In this document: positions 11,495 to 20,712 of the stretch, one piece after another
How positions within the stretch are numbered: position 1 is the stretch's first letter
Layout: each line of letters starts with the position of its first letter
DNA from: Actinacidiphila yeochonensis CN732
Lineage (GTDB): Bacteria > Actinomycetota > Actinomycetes > Streptomycetales > Streptomycetaceae
DNA: 64,000 bases
Assembly: GCF_000745345.1 (NCBI RefSeq)
Contig: NZ_JQNR01000004.1
Location: 1-64,000 of the forward strand
Direction: 5' to 3'
Program-made: the position numbers and the translations under genes
The notes under the pieces: generated by a model
What the model was told of the DNA's origin: nothing
Databases searched by the model: none
What the model saw: only the letters and a program-made list of their open reading frames with translations

Positions 11495-12559
11495 GTGTTG
11501 GTCGACCATGACTCCCCCAGCGCCGGCGCCCCGCCGGCCTCCCCGCCCCGCGGTGGCGCTTCCCCGCCCGCCGGCGCCCGCCGCGCCGCGGGCCTGCTGC
11601 TGGCCCTCGGACTGCTGGCGGTGGTGGCCGTGGCCAGCATCGCGATCGGCGCCCGGAACATCCCCGTCGACCAGGTCTGGCACGGCCTGTTCCACCCGAC
11701 AGGTACCGACGACGACGTGGTGGTGCGCCAGCTGCGGGTGCCGCGTACCGTCCTCGGCCTCCTGGTGGGCGCGGCCCTCGGCATGGCCGGCGCCGCGATG
11801 CAGGCGCTGACCCGCAACCCGCTGGCCGACCCGGGCCTGCTCGGCGTCAACGCCGGCGCCGCCGCGGCCGTGGTCAGCGCCATCAGCTTCTTCGGGGTCG
11901 GCTCCACCACCGGATACGTCTGGTTCGCGCTCGCCGGCGCGGCCGTCACCGGCACCCTGGTCTACCTCGTCGGCGGCAGCCGCTCCGCCACCCCCGTCCG
12001 GCTGGCGCTGGCCGGCACCGCGATGACCGCGCTGCTCCAGGGCTTCACCAACGCCGTCCAGCTGACCGACAAGGCCGCCCTGGACCGGATGCGGTTCTGG
12101 CAGGTCGGCTCGCTCGCCTCGGCCAGCATGGGCACGGTCCGGGCGGTGGCGCCCTTCATCGCCGCCGGCGCCGTCCTCGCCCTGGTCACGGCCCGCCCGC
12201 TCAACGCCATCGCGCTGGGCGACGACACCGCCCGGGGCCTGGGCGCGAAGCTCACCCGCACCCGGGTGCTGACGATGGCCGCCATCACCCTGCTGTGCGG
12301 CGGCGCCACCGCCGCCTGCGGGCCGATCGTCTTCGTCGGCCTGATGGTGCCGCACATGGTGCGCGGGATCACCGGCCCCGACATGCGCTGGACCCTCCCG
12401 TACGCGGCCGTGCTGTCGCCGGTGCTGCTGCTCGGCGCGGACGTCGTCGGCCGGGTCGTCACCCGGCCCGCCGAGCTGCAGGCCGGCATCGTCACCGCCG
12501 TCATCGGTGGGCCCGTCTTCATCGCCATGGTCCGCCGGCGCCGGATGGCCGAGCTGTGA
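11495..12559 (+). CDS. FecCD-type siderophore permease, first subunit
   Basis: The 354-aa integral membrane permease is of the FecCD/BtuC family. After a Pro/Ala-rich cytoplasmic N-terminus there are about 9-10 hydrophobic segments, the family motif RVPRTVLGLLVGAALGMAGA near residues 78-97, TRNPLADPGLLGVNAGA, and the C-terminal GPIVFVGLMVPHMVR loop that contacts the ATPase. The GTG start is the first in frame and has no ribosome binding site. With the iron box ending 5 bases upstream, a leaderless transcript is likely. Its stop overlaps the next gene by 4 bases (GTGA). Confidence 0.93.
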   Translation: MLVDHDSPSAGAPPASPPRGGASPPAGARRAAGLLLALGLLAVVAVASIAIGARNIPVDQVWHGLFHPTGTDDDVVVRQLRVPRTVLGLLVGAALGMAGAAMQALTRNPLADPGLLGVNAGAAAAVVSAISFFGVGSTTGYVWFALAGAAVTGTLVYLVGGSRSATPVRLALAGTAMTALLQGFTNAVQLTDKAALDRMRFWQVGSLASASMGTVRAVAPFIAAGAVLALVTARPLNAIALGDDTARGLGAKLTRTRVLTMAAITLLCGGATAACGPIVFVGLMVPHMVRGITGPDMRWTLPYAAVLSPVLLLGADVVGRVVTRPAELQAGIVTAVIGGPVFIAMVRRRRMAEL

Positions 12560-13662
12560 GCCGGCCGGAGAGCACGCGCGGCACGCGCGTACCGGGCACG
12601 GCCGGCACGGTCGTCGCGGCCCCGGCCCGGCGCCGTCCGGCGGTGCTGCGGGCGGGCGGCTGGGCGCTGGCCGTGGAGCGGCGCGCGCTGCTCGTCGGAG
12701 TCCTGCTGCTGGTCGTGGCGCTGGCCGTCTCCGTCGTCCTGATCGGCACCGGCGACTACCACATCGCCCCGGTGGACGTGCTGCGTTCGCTGGTCGGACG
12801 CGGCGACCCCGGGCAGGACTTCATCGTCCGGCAGCTGCGGCTGCCGCGGGTGATCGTCGCCCTCCTCGTCGGCGCCAGCCTCGGCATGTCGGGCGCCGCG
12901 TTCCAGACCGTCACCCGCAACCCGCTGGGCAGCCCCGACGTCGTCGGCTTCGGACAGGGCTCCGCGGTCGGCGCGCTCATCGTGATCGTGCTGCTCAAGG
13001 GCAGCTCCTACGAGGTCGCGCTCGGCGCGGTGGCCGGCGGCCTGATCACCGGTCTGGCCGTGTACCTGCTGGCCTGGAAGCGCGGGGTGAACGGCTACCG
13101 GCTGGTGCTGATCGGCATCGGCGGCTCGGCGGTGCTCACCGCCGTCAACAGCTACCTCCTGGTCAAGGCCGACTTCGTGGACGCCGCCCGGGCCGAGGTG
13201 TGGATCGCCGGCTCGCTCGACGGCCGCGAGTGGTCCCAGGTGTGGCCGCTGGTCGTCGCCTGTGCGGTGCTCATGCCGCTGCTGCTGACGCAGGGCCGGG
13301 CGCTGCGGATCACCGAGATGGGCGATGACACCGCCCGCGCGCTCGGCGTACGGACCGAACGGACCCGGCTGGTCGTCGTCCTGGCGTCGGTGCTGCTCAC
13401 CGCCTCGGCGACGGCCGCCGCCGGCCCCATCGCCTTCATCGCGCTCACCGCGCCCCAGCTCGCCCGGCGGCTGACCCGCTCACCCGGCGTCTCGCTGCTG
13501 CCCTCCGCGCTCATGGGCGCGGTGCTGCTGGTGGCCGCGGACTGGGCCGCCCAGCGCGCCTTCGGCTCCGGCCAGGTGCCCGTCGGGGTGCCCACGGCGG
13601 TCCTGGGCGGCGGCTACCTGCTGTGGCTGCTGGTCAGCGAGCGGCGGGCGGGACGGGTATGA
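12556..13662 (+). CDS. FecCD-type siderophore permease, second subunit
   Basis: The 368-aa protein is the second permease half, start GTG 12556 overlapping the previous stop. It shares RQLRLPRVIVALLVGASLGM, TRNPLGSPDVVGFGQGSAVGA and the ATPase-contact loop GPIAFIALTAPQLARRL with the first subunit, and has a similar set of transmembrane helices. Pairs of FecCD permeases form the heterodimeric channel for ferric-siderophore import. The tight 4-base overlap implies translational coupling with its partner. Confidence 0.93.
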   Translation: MSRPESTRGTRVPGTAGTVVAAPARRRPAVLRAGGWALAVERRALLVGVLLLVVALAVSVVLIGTGDYHIAPVDVLRSLVGRGDPGQDFIVRQLRLPRVIVALLVGASLGMSGAAFQTVTRNPLGSPDVVGFGQGSAVGALIVIVLLKGSSYEVALGAVAGGLITGLAVYLLAWKRGVNGYRLVLIGIGGSAVLTAVNSYLLVKADFVDAARAEVWIAGSLDGREWSQVWPLVVACAVLMPLLLTQGRALRITEMGDDTARALGVRTERTRLVVVLASVLLTASATAAAGPIAFIALTAPQLARRLTRSPGVSLLPSALMGAVLLVAADWAAQRAFGSGQVPVGVPTAVLGGGYLLWLLVSERRAGRV

Positions 13663-13765
13663 GCGCGCGAAGCCGGGGGAGTCAGGGCAACCGGGGCAGC
13701 CGGGGCAACCAGGGAGGCTGGGCCGGACGGCGCCAGCAGGTCGGTCGAGGAGAGGGAACGTCCGC

Positions 13766-14728
13766 ATGATCCGCCAGAGCGACAGGTCGACACAGCGGGT
13801 GGGCGCACAGCCGGTGCCGAGCACCGGGAGCCGGCTGCTCGCCGAGCAGGTCACCCTCGCCTACGACCAGCGGGTGGTGGCCGAGAACCTGTCGGTGGCC
13901 ATCCCCGACCGTTCCTTCACCGTCATCGTCGGACCCAACGCGTGCGGCAAGTCGACACTGCTGCGCGCCCTCGCCCGGCTGCTGAGGCCTGCCGAGGGCC
14001 GGGTCCTGCTCGACGGCCGCGCCATCGGCTCGCAGCCGGCCAAGAACGTGGCCAGGACGCTCGGCCTGCTCCCGCAGAGCTCCGTGGCGCCGGACGGCAT
14101 CACCGTCTCCGGGCTGGTGGCCCGTGGCCGCTACCCCCACCAGGGGCTGCTGCGCCAGTGGTCGCCCGACGACGAGCGGATCGTCCAGGAGTCGATGGCG
14201 GCCACCGGAGTGGCCGAACTGGCGGACCGACATGTCGACGAACTCTCCGGCGGCCAGCGGCAGCGGGTGTGGATAGCCATGGCGCTGGCCCAGCAGACCC
14301 CGCTGCTCCTCCTCGACGAGCCCACCACCTACCTGGACATCCAGCACCAGATCGACGTACTCGACCTGTGCGCGGACCTGCACGAGCAGCACGGGCGCAC
14401 CCTGGTGGCGGTGCTGCACGACCTCAACCAGGCCGCGCGGTACGCCAGCCACATCATCGCCATGCGCGACGGCCGGGTCGCCGCCGAGGGCCGGCCTGCT
14501 GACGTCATCACGGCCGAGCTGGTCGAGGAGGTCTTCCGGGTGCGCTGCCGTGTCGTCGAGGACCCGGAGACCGGTACGCCGCTGGTGGTGCCCGCCGCCC
14601 GCCGCCGCCCCGGGGCGGGCACCGCCACCCCGGACGGCACTCCGGCTGCGGCAGCTCCGGCTGCGGCAGTCCCGGCTACAGCAGCGAGCGCAGCCGCAGC
14701 ACGTCCCGAAGGCCCGCCTGCACCCTGA
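13766..14728 (+). CDS. Siderophore ABC transporter ATP-binding protein
   Basis: The 320-aa ATPase is of the FecE/FhuC type. It has Walker A GPNACGKST (~residues 54-62), Q-loop LLPQSS, signature LSGGQRQR, Walker B LLLLDEP followed by TTYLDIQHQ, and the switch histidine in VLHDLNQA. The last ~40 residues are an Ala/Pro/Thr tail outside the ABC fold, and its coding end overlaps the convergent SCP2 gene by 53 bases. GAGGAGAGGG upstream supports ATG 13766. It is separated by 103 bases from the permeases but clearly belongs to the uptake operon. Confidence 0.94.
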   Translation: MIRQSDRSTQRVGAQPVPSTGSRLLAEQVTLAYDQRVVAENLSVAIPDRSFTVIVGPNACGKSTLLRALARLLRPAEGRVLLDGRAIGSQPAKNVARTLGLLPQSSVAPDGITVSGLVARGRYPHQGLLRQWSPDDERIVQESMAATGVAELADRHVDELSGGQRQRVWIAMALAQQTPLLLLDEPTTYLDIQHQIDVLDLCADLHEQHGRTLVAVLHDLNQAARYASHIIAMRDGRVAAEGRPADVITAELVEEVFRVRCRVVEDPETGTPLVVPAARRRPGAGTATPDGTPAAAAPAAAVPATAASAAAARPEGPPAP

Positions 14729-15023
14729 CCCGGCCCGAGCCCCACGCCTTCGCGAAGTCCAGCCGGCCGGCGACCAGGTCCACCAGGTCGTCGCCGGTCA
14801 TCTCCAGCCGGATCTGCGCCCGGTCGGCGGGGACGCCGGGCACCGCCGCCACGTCGTGGATGCCGCCCCGGGCCAGCCGGCCGGTGAAGGTGGTGTCCAG
14901 GTCGGTGATGCGGCAGCTGAGCGAGCGGTCCAACTGGACGGCCTGCCGGACCCCCTCCTGCGCCGTGGCCAGGTTCGCCGACAGGACGTCGAGCGCGGCG
15001 CGGCACTCCTCAAGCGTGGCCAT
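14676..15023 (-). CDS. SCP2 sterol-binding-like small protein
   Basis: The 115-aa protein starts at ATG 15023 with GGGAGA nine bases upstream. It has the SCP2-like arrangement: an N-terminal helix (MATLEECRAALDVLSANLA), strands with SCRITDLDTTFTGRL, then the characteristic IRLEMTGDDLVDLVAGRLDF and AKAWGSGRVRVQAG. SCP2-fold domains bind lipids or other hydrophobic ligands, but the ligand here is unknown. Its 3' end overlaps the convergent ABC ATPase gene by 53 bases. Confidence 0.85.
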   Translation of the reverse strand: MATLEECRAALDVLSANLATAQEGVRQAVQLDRSLSCRITDLDTTFTGRLARGGIHDVAAVPGVPADRAQIRLEMTGDDLVDLVAGRLDFAKAWGSGRVRVQAGLRDVLRLRSLL

Positions 15024-15185
15024 CGGCTGGATCTCTCCCGGTCCTCGTCCCGGTCGGGCGGTACGTCCGGATGACGGTACCGCAGGGGCCCGTCAGCGGG
15101 GCGCGACCTCATGAGGCGGTAGCGTCGTGAGCGCATGCGTCAGCGTGCGTTGCGAGCGTCGACGGCGAGGCGAGGAGTGAGAGCG

Positions 15186-16460
15186 ATGAGGGACGCGTTG
15201 CGGACCTGTCTGCAGATCGCGGGCGGCCTGACCGAGGCCACCCGGCGCCGTGCCACCGAGGCGGCCAAGGAGCTGTGCGACCAGGCCGGTGTCGACCCGG
15301 AGGCCCTGAAGCGGGACGTCCGGGAGCGGATCGAGGCGGTCGTCCCGGCCGAGGTGCAGACGCTGGCCGACGAACTGCTGGCCGCGGGACGGGCCAACCG
15401 CGACCTGCTGCTCGGTATCGCCAAGGAGGAAGTCGACAAGGCGATGGACCGGGTCTCCCGGCTCGCCGACGACATCACCAAGGTGGGCGTGGTCCTGGAG
15501 ACGCTGGAGCGGCGCATCAGGAACCTGGAGGGCACCGAGGGCACCGAGGGCACCAAGGACGCCGAGGACGCCGAGGACATCGGGAAGGGGACGGGGACGG
15601 CCCGGCCGCACGCCGGCGAGTCCGGCCCGGCGGGACGGGGCGGTGCGCCCCGGCCGCCCCACCGGCCCGCGGCGGCCCCTCACCGGCCCGGCCGCGCCCG
15701 ACCGGGTGCCGCGACGCCGCCTCCGCGCCCGGCGCGGCGGCCGGCGCCGCCCGTGCAGCACGTCCCCCTTGAGGACGAGCCGCCCACCGGAGCCTCCTCG
15801 GTGGCCAACCCGCGCCGCGTGTCGGCCGAGGGCGCGCCGGACGTGCCGCACGGGACGGGCACGGCGAAGAAGACCGCCGCGAAGAAGACCGCCGCGAAGA
15901 AGACGGCGGCGAAGAAGACGGCGGCGAAGGAGACGGCGGCGGCGAAGAAGGCTCCGGCGAAGAAGACCGCCCCCGCACGGCCCTCCGGAGCGGCGGACAC
16001 CGGGTCAGCCGCCAAGAAGACCGCGCAGAAGAAGACCGCGGCGAAGAAGACGACGGCGGCCAAGAAGACCACCGCCAAGACGACGACGGCCAAGAGGACG
16101 GCGAGCGCGGCCGGGACGGCGGCTCAGGCGGGTGCCGAAGCCCCGACGGAGGCCGCGGGTCCGGACGCCGCCGCCGTGAAGAAGGCCGCAGCGGCGAAGA
16201 AGAGCACCGCCGCGAGGACGACGGGCGCCGCGAAGAAGGCCGCGACGGCCTCGGCCTCGGGTACCTCCGCCGGCCCGACCGCCGGGAGGGCGCCCGCGAA
16301 GAGCGCGGCGGCCAAGAAGCCCGCGGGGGCGGTGAAGAAGACGGCGAAGAGGGCGGCCGCTTCCACGGGTACCTCCCGTGCGGCCGGCGGCGCCGGGAGA
16401 ACCGCTCCGGGCGGGGCCGCCGCCGACCGGCCCGCCGACCGCCCGGACGACGACGCCTGA
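15186..16460 (+). CDS. Helical protein with Ala/Lys-rich histone-H1-like tail
   Basis: The 424-aa protein starts at ATG 15186 with GAGGAG eight bases upstream. Residues 1-120 are predicted helical and coiled-coil-like (EVDKAMDRVSRLADDITKVG, LETLERRIRNLEG), resembling phasin-type or Rv1693-region small actinobacterial proteins. After a GTEGTEGT spacer and a Pro-rich linker, residues ~225-425 are dominated by KKTAAKKTAA repeats. The tail resembles histone H1 and bacterial HU-like (Hup/HupS) C-termini, so nucleic-acid binding is plausible but inferred. It is upstream of the tlyA-nadK-recN set. Not assigned to a characterised family. Confidence 0.85.
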   Translation: MRDALRTCLQIAGGLTEATRRRATEAAKELCDQAGVDPEALKRDVRERIEAVVPAEVQTLADELLAAGRANRDLLLGIAKEEVDKAMDRVSRLADDITKVGVVLETLERRIRNLEGTEGTEGTKDAEDAEDIGKGTGTARPHAGESGPAGRGGAPRPPHRPAAAPHRPGRARPGAATPPPRPARRPAPPVQHVPLEDEPPTGASSVANPRRVSAEGAPDVPHGTGTAKKTAAKKTAAKKTAAKKTAAKETAAAKKAPAKKTAPARPSGAADTGSAAKKTAQKKTAAKKTTAAKKTTAKTTTAKRTASAAGTAAQAGAEAPTEAAGPDAAAVKKAAAAKKSTAARTTGAAKKAATASASGTSAGPTAGRAPAKSAAAKKPAGAVKKTAKRAAASTGTSRAAGGAGRTAPGGAAADRPADRPDDDA

Positions 16461-16555
16461 CACCGCCGTGCGACACCGGCGCGTGACTCCGGTGACGGCG
16501 CCGGGCGGGCCGCCGGCGGAGCCCGCCCGTGGACGAACGAGACTGAGCGAGAGCG

Positions 16556-16849
16556 ATGAGTGAGACCTACGACCTGCCCGGGGTGACCCCGGCGCCGGCG
16601 CCCGATCCGGCCTCGGTGCCGGAGCCTGTCTCCGGAGCCGGGGCGGAGGAAGCCGGGGCGGTGCCCGAGCAGCGCCCCGAACCCCTTGGGGTGACGGTCG
16701 AGCCGACGGGGAATGCTGACGTCGACGCGGCCGTTGAGCGGCTGGGGGATGCCGACGAACTGCCGACCGCCGCGCACATCGAGGTCTACGAGGACGTGCA
16801 CGCGGGGCTGCGGCAGGCACTCGCGGCACTTGACGAGAACAGGGGCTGA
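16556..16849 (+). CDS. Small conserved actinobacterial protein
   Basis: The 97-aa protein has a Pro/Ala/Glu-rich N-terminal half and a folded-looking C-terminus: VDAAVERLGDADELP, HIEVYEDVHAGLRQALAALD. No known domain is recognised. It ends 7 bases before tlyA and is probably cotranscribed with it. The short C-terminal helical motif is well formed and codon use is normal for the region, which supports it as a real gene. Function unknown. Confidence 0.8.
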   Translation: MSETYDLPGVTPAPAPDPASVPEPVSGAGAEEAGAVPEQRPEPLGVTVEPTGNADVDAAVERLGDADELPTAAHIEVYEDVHAGLRQALAALDENRG

Positions 16850-16856
16850 ACCACAC

Positions 16857-17663
16857 GTGGCACGACGCCGACTCGACGCCGAGCTGGTGCGCCGGAGTCT
16901 TGCGCGCTCCCGGGAGCACGCGAGCCAGTTGATCGCCGCCGGGCGGGTGACCGTGGGCGGCGCCACCGCGACCAAGCCGGCCACCCAGGTGGAGACCAGC
17001 GCCGCGCTGGTCGTCGCCGAGGACCTGGACGCACCCGAGTACGTATCGCGCGGCGGGCACAAGCTCGCCGGCGCGCTGGAGGCCTTCGTACCGCGCGGCC
17101 TGGCCGTGGCGGGCCGTCGGGCGCTGGACGCCGGCGCGTCCACCGGCGGCTTCACCGACGTGCTGCTGCGCGCCGGCGTCGCCGAGGTGGTGGCCGTCGA
17201 CGTCGGCTACGGTCAGCTCGCCTGGTCCCTGCAGAGCGACCCGCGGGTCGTCGTCAAGGACCGCACCAACGTTCGGGAGCTCACCCCGGAGGCGATCGGC
17301 GGGCGGCGGGTCGACGTCGTGGTGGGCGACCTGTCGTTCATCCCGCTCGGGCTGGTGCTGCCCGCCCTGGTGGGGTGCGCGGAGCCCGACGCCGACCTGG
17401 TGCTGATGGTCAAGCCGCAGTTCGAGGTGGGCCGGGAGCGACTGGGCAGTGGCGGCGTGGTGCGCAGCACCCAGCTGCGCGCGGAGAGCGTCAAGAAGGT
17501 GGCCGGTCAGGCCGCCGAGCTGGGCCTGGGCGTCCTCGGGGTGACGGCGAGTCCGCTGCCCGGGCCGTCCGGGAACGTGGAGTACTTCCTCTGGATGCGG
17601 TCCGGCGCCCCCGCGCTCGACCCGGCGGAGGCCGACCGTGCCGTGGCGGAGGGGCCGAGGTGA
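16857..17663 (+). CDS. tlyA: TlyA family rRNA 2'-O-methyltransferase
   Basis: The 268-aa protein starts at GTG 16857 (VARRRLDAELV). An S4 RNA-binding domain fills residues ~3-60 (SREHASQLIAAGRVTVGG), then the linker YVSRGGHKLAGALEAF, followed by an FtsJ/RrmJ-like methyltransferase domain with the SAM motif LDAGASTGGFTDVLL, VVVGDLSFIPL and LMVKPQFE. TlyA in mycobacteria methylates cytidines in 16S and 23S rRNA and its loss gives capreomycin resistance. The stop overlaps the nadK GTG by 4 bases, so the two are translationally coupled. Confidence 0.95.
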   Translation: MARRRLDAELVRRSLARSREHASQLIAAGRVTVGGATATKPATQVETSAALVVAEDLDAPEYVSRGGHKLAGALEAFVPRGLAVAGRRALDAGASTGGFTDVLLRAGVAEVVAVDVGYGQLAWSLQSDPRVVVKDRTNVRELTPEAIGGRRVDVVVGDLSFIPLGLVLPALVGCAEPDADLVLMVKPQFEVGRERLGSGGVVRSTQLRAESVKKVAGQAAELGLGVLGVTASPLPGPSGNVEYFLWMRSGAPALDPAEADRAVAEGPR

Positions 17664-18598
17664 ACGTGGTGCCGGTGCAGAGCCAGGCGCAGGAGGAGTC
17701 GGGTGCCGCGCGCACCGTCTTCCTGCTCACCCACACCGGACGGGAGTCCGCCGTCCGCAGCGCGGAGCGGGTGGTCAACGGTCTGATGCGGTGCGGCATC
17801 GGTGTGCGGCTGCTGGAGGACGAGGCCGCGGACCTGGCGCTGCCGCCGGCGGTCGAGCTGGTCGCTGAGATCGGCCCCGGGTCCGTGCAGGGCTGCGAGC
17901 TGATCATCGTCCTGGGCGGCGACGGGACGCTGCTGCGGGGCGCGGAGTTCGCCCGCGCCTCCGGGGTGCCCATGCTCGGCGTCAACCTCGGGCGGGTCGG
18001 CTTCCTCGCCGAGGCCGAGCGGGACGACCTGGACAAGGTCGTGGACCGGGTCGTCACCAAGGAGTACGAGGTCGAGGAGCGGATGACCCTCGACGTGCTG
18101 GTGCGCAACGAGGGCCACATCGTGCACACCGACTGGGCGCTGAACGAGGCGTCGGTGGAGAAGGCGTCACGGGAGCGGGTGCTGGAGGTCGTCACCGAGG
18201 TCGACGGGCGGCCGGTGTCCGGGTTCGGCGGCGACGGGGTGGTGTGCGCGACCCCGACCGGGTCGACCGCGTACGCCTTCTCCGCCGGCGGCCCGGTGGT
18301 CTGGCCCGAGGTCGAGGCGCTGCTGATGGTGCCGATCAGCGCCCACGCCCTCTTCGCCAAGCCCCTGGTGACCTCGCCCCGGTCGGTGCTCGCCGTCGAG
18401 GTGCACCCGCAGTCGCAGCACGGGGTGCTGTGGTGCGACGGCCGCCGGATGGTCGAGCTGGCGCCGGGCGCCCGGGTGGAGGTGCGGCGCGGGGCGGTGC
18501 CGGTACGGCTGGCGCGGCTGCACCACGCCTCCTTCACGGACCGGCTGGTCGCGAAGTTCGCGCTGCCGGTGGCGGGGTGGCGCGGGGCCGCCCGATAG
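17660..18598 (+). CDS. nadK: NAD kinase
   Basis: The 312-aa protein phosphorylates NAD to NADP. Diagnostic motifs are GGDGT at residues ~86-90 (VLGGDGTLLRGAE), GVNLGRVGFLAEAE, and the Gly-rich TPTGSTAYAFSAGGP around residue 200. A further VISTDWALNE-type segment (HTDWALNEASVEK) is present. GTG 17660 overlaps the tlyA stop. The tlyA-nadK-recN order is conserved in actinobacteria. Confidence 0.96.
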   Translation: MNVVPVQSQAQEESGAARTVFLLTHTGRESAVRSAERVVNGLMRCGIGVRLLEDEAADLALPPAVELVAEIGPGSVQGCELIIVLGGDGTLLRGAEFARASGVPMLGVNLGRVGFLAEAERDDLDKVVDRVVTKEYEVEERMTLDVLVRNEGHIVHTDWALNEASVEKASRERVLEVVTEVDGRPVSGFGGDGVVCATPTGSTAYAFSAGGPVVWPEVEALLMVPISAHALFAKPLVTSPRSVLAVEVHPQSQHGVLWCDGRRMVELAPGARVEVRRGAVPVRLARLHHASFTDRLVAKFALPVAGWRGAAR

Positions 18599-18848
18599 CG
18601 GCTCGGGCGGGCACGCTCCGCCCTCCCGGCCGGTTGCCGGACCTCGCGAATCACTACGGCGTGTCGCGCCCCTTCGCGGGTACCCCTGTGCGTACGGTCA
18701 GCCGGCCGGGGGAGTGGCGGAGGGCTCGCTCGCGCGCCCGCCGCGGGGAGGCCGGCAGGCAGGCGGGGACGCCCCGCGGGCCGGCGGCCGCGCGGGCCGC
18801 GGGGTGCCGGAACGGGGCGGGCGTCGCGCGGGGTGCCGTGAACCTCGT

Positions 18849-20621
18849 ATGGTCGTATCCGTGTTGGAGGAAATGCGCATCCGCTCGCTCGGAGTCATCG
18901 AGGACGCCGTGGTGGAACTGTCCCCCGGCTTCACCGCGGTGACGGGTGAGACCGGTGCCGGCAAGACCATGGTCGTCACCAGCCTCGGCCTGCTCCTGGG
19001 CGGCCGGGCCGACCCCGCCCTGGTGCGGATCGGCGCCAAGCAGGCCGTGGTCGAGGGGCGCGTCGCCCTCGGCCCGGGCGCCCGCGCGGCCGTCCGCGCC
19101 GAGGAGGCCGGGGCCGAGCTGGACGACGGCGCGCTGCTCATCAGCCGTACCGTCTCCGCCGAGGGCCGCTCCCGCGCCCATGTCGGCGGCCGCGGCGTGC
19201 CCGTCGGGCTGCTCGGTGAGCTGGCCGACGACCTCGTGGCCGTGCACGGCCAGACGGACCAGCAGGGACTGCTGCGGCCCGCCCGGCAGCGCGAGGCGCT
19301 GGACCGCTACGCCGGCGACGCCGTCGACGTGCCGCTGGCGAGGTACGCCGCCTCGTACCGCCGGCTGCGGGAGGTCGCACGGGAGTACGAGGAGCTGACC
19401 ACCCGCGCCCGCGAGCGCGCCCAGGAGGCCGACCTGCTGCGGTTCGGCGTCGAGGAGATCGCGGCAGCCGAACCGCTGCCGGGCGAGGACGCCGAACTGG
19501 CGGCCGAGGCGGAGCGCCTGGGGCACGCCGAGGCGCTCGCCTCCGCCGCCACCGCCGCCCACGCCGCGCTGGCCGGCAACCCCGAGGACCCCGAGGGCGT
19601 GGACGCCGGCACCGTCGTGGCCGCCGCCCAGCGCGCCCTCGACGCGGTCAGCCGCCATGACCCGGTGCTCCGCGACCTCGCCGCCCGGCTCGGCGAGATC
19701 GGCATCCTCGTCGGCGACGCGGCCGGCGACCTCGCCGGGTACGCCGCCGACCTGGACGCCGACCCGCTGCGGCTGGCCGCGGTGGAGGAACGGCGCGCCG
19801 TCCTCGCCCACCTGGTCCGCAAGTACGGCGCCGAGCCCGGCGCGGAGCTGCGGGGCACCGACGCCGTCCTGGAGTGGGCCCGGCGCGGCGCCGCCCGCCT
19901 CGCCGAGCTGGAAGGCGACGACGACCGCGTCGCCGGCCTCGCCGCCGAGCACGACGCGCTGCGCACCGAGCTGTCCGGCCTCGGCCAGGCCCTCAGCGAC
20001 GCCCGGACGGAGGCCGCCGAGCGGTTCGCCGCCGCCGTCACCGCCGAGCTGGCCGAGCTGGCCATGCCGCACGCCCGGGTGACCGTGGCGATCCGGCAGA
20101 CCGAGGCCGCGGACGCCGAGGCGGGCATCGACATCGGCGGCCGCGCCGTCGCCTACGGCCCCACCGGCGCCGACGAGGTCGAGCTCCAGCTGGCCCCGCA
20201 CCCCGGCGCGCAGCCCCGGCCCATCGCCAAGGGCGCCTCCGGCGGTGAGCTGTCGCGGGTGATGCTCGCCGTCGAGGTGGTGTTCGCGGGCACCGCGCCG
20301 GTGCCGACCTACCTCTTCGACGAGGTCGACGCCGGCGTCGGAGGCAAGGCCGCGGTCGAGGTGGGGCGGCGGCTGGCCCGGCTGGCCAGGACCGCGCAGG
20401 TCGTCGTGGTCACCCATCTGCCGCAGGTCGCCGCGTTCGCCGACCGGCAGCTGCTGGTGGAGAAGACCAACGACGGGTCGGTGACCCGCAGCGGGGTGTC
20501 CGTGCTGGAGGGGGAGGACCGGGTACGCGAGCTGTCCAGGATGCTCGCCGGCCTGGAGGATTCCGAACTCGGCCGCGCCCACGCCGAGGAACTGCTCGCG
20601 GCCGCCAAGGCCGCGCGCTGA
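18849..20621 (+). CDS. recN: DNA repair protein RecN
   Basis: The protein is about 590 aa, the usual RecN length. It has an SMC-like split ATPase: Walker A GETGAGKT at residues 33-40 with MVVTSLGLLLGG after it, a coiled-coil middle (HGQTDQQGLL, EYEELTTRARERAQEADLL), and the C-terminal signature ASGGELSRVMLA with Walker B TYLFDEVDAGVGG and VTHLPQVAA. It acts in double-strand break repair. ATG 18849 was chosen; GTG 18861 and ATG 18873 are possible. No LexA box was recognised close upstream. Confidence 0.95.
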   Translation: MVVSVLEEMRIRSLGVIEDAVVELSPGFTAVTGETGAGKTMVVTSLGLLLGGRADPALVRIGAKQAVVEGRVALGPGARAAVRAEEAGAELDDGALLISRTVSAEGRSRAHVGGRGVPVGLLGELADDLVAVHGQTDQQGLLRPARQREALDRYAGDAVDVPLARYAASYRRLREVAREYEELTTRARERAQEADLLRFGVEEIAAAEPLPGEDAELAAEAERLGHAEALASAATAAHAALAGNPEDPEGVDAGTVVAAAQRALDAVSRHDPVLRDLAARLGEIGILVGDAAGDLAGYAADLDADPLRLAAVEERRAVLAHLVRKYGAEPGAELRGTDAVLEWARRGAARLAELEGDDDRVAGLAAEHDALRTELSGLGQALSDARTEAAERFAAAVTAELAELAMPHARVTVAIRQTEAADAEAGIDIGGRAVAYGPTGADEVELQLAPHPGAQPRPIAKGASGGELSRVMLAVEVVFAGTAPVPTYLFDEVDAGVGGKAAVEVGRRLARLARTAQVVVVTHLPQVAAFADRQLLVEKTNDGSVTRSGVSVLEGEDRVRELSRMLAGLEDSELGRAHAEELLAAAKAAR

Positions 20622-20712
20622 GGACGCTCCGGCCGCGTCTCCGCCGCGGTCGGGGCAGCCCGCTCCGGACGGCGCGGGCGCGGCACGCGGGCCGACCAGG
20701 GAGGCCGGAGAA

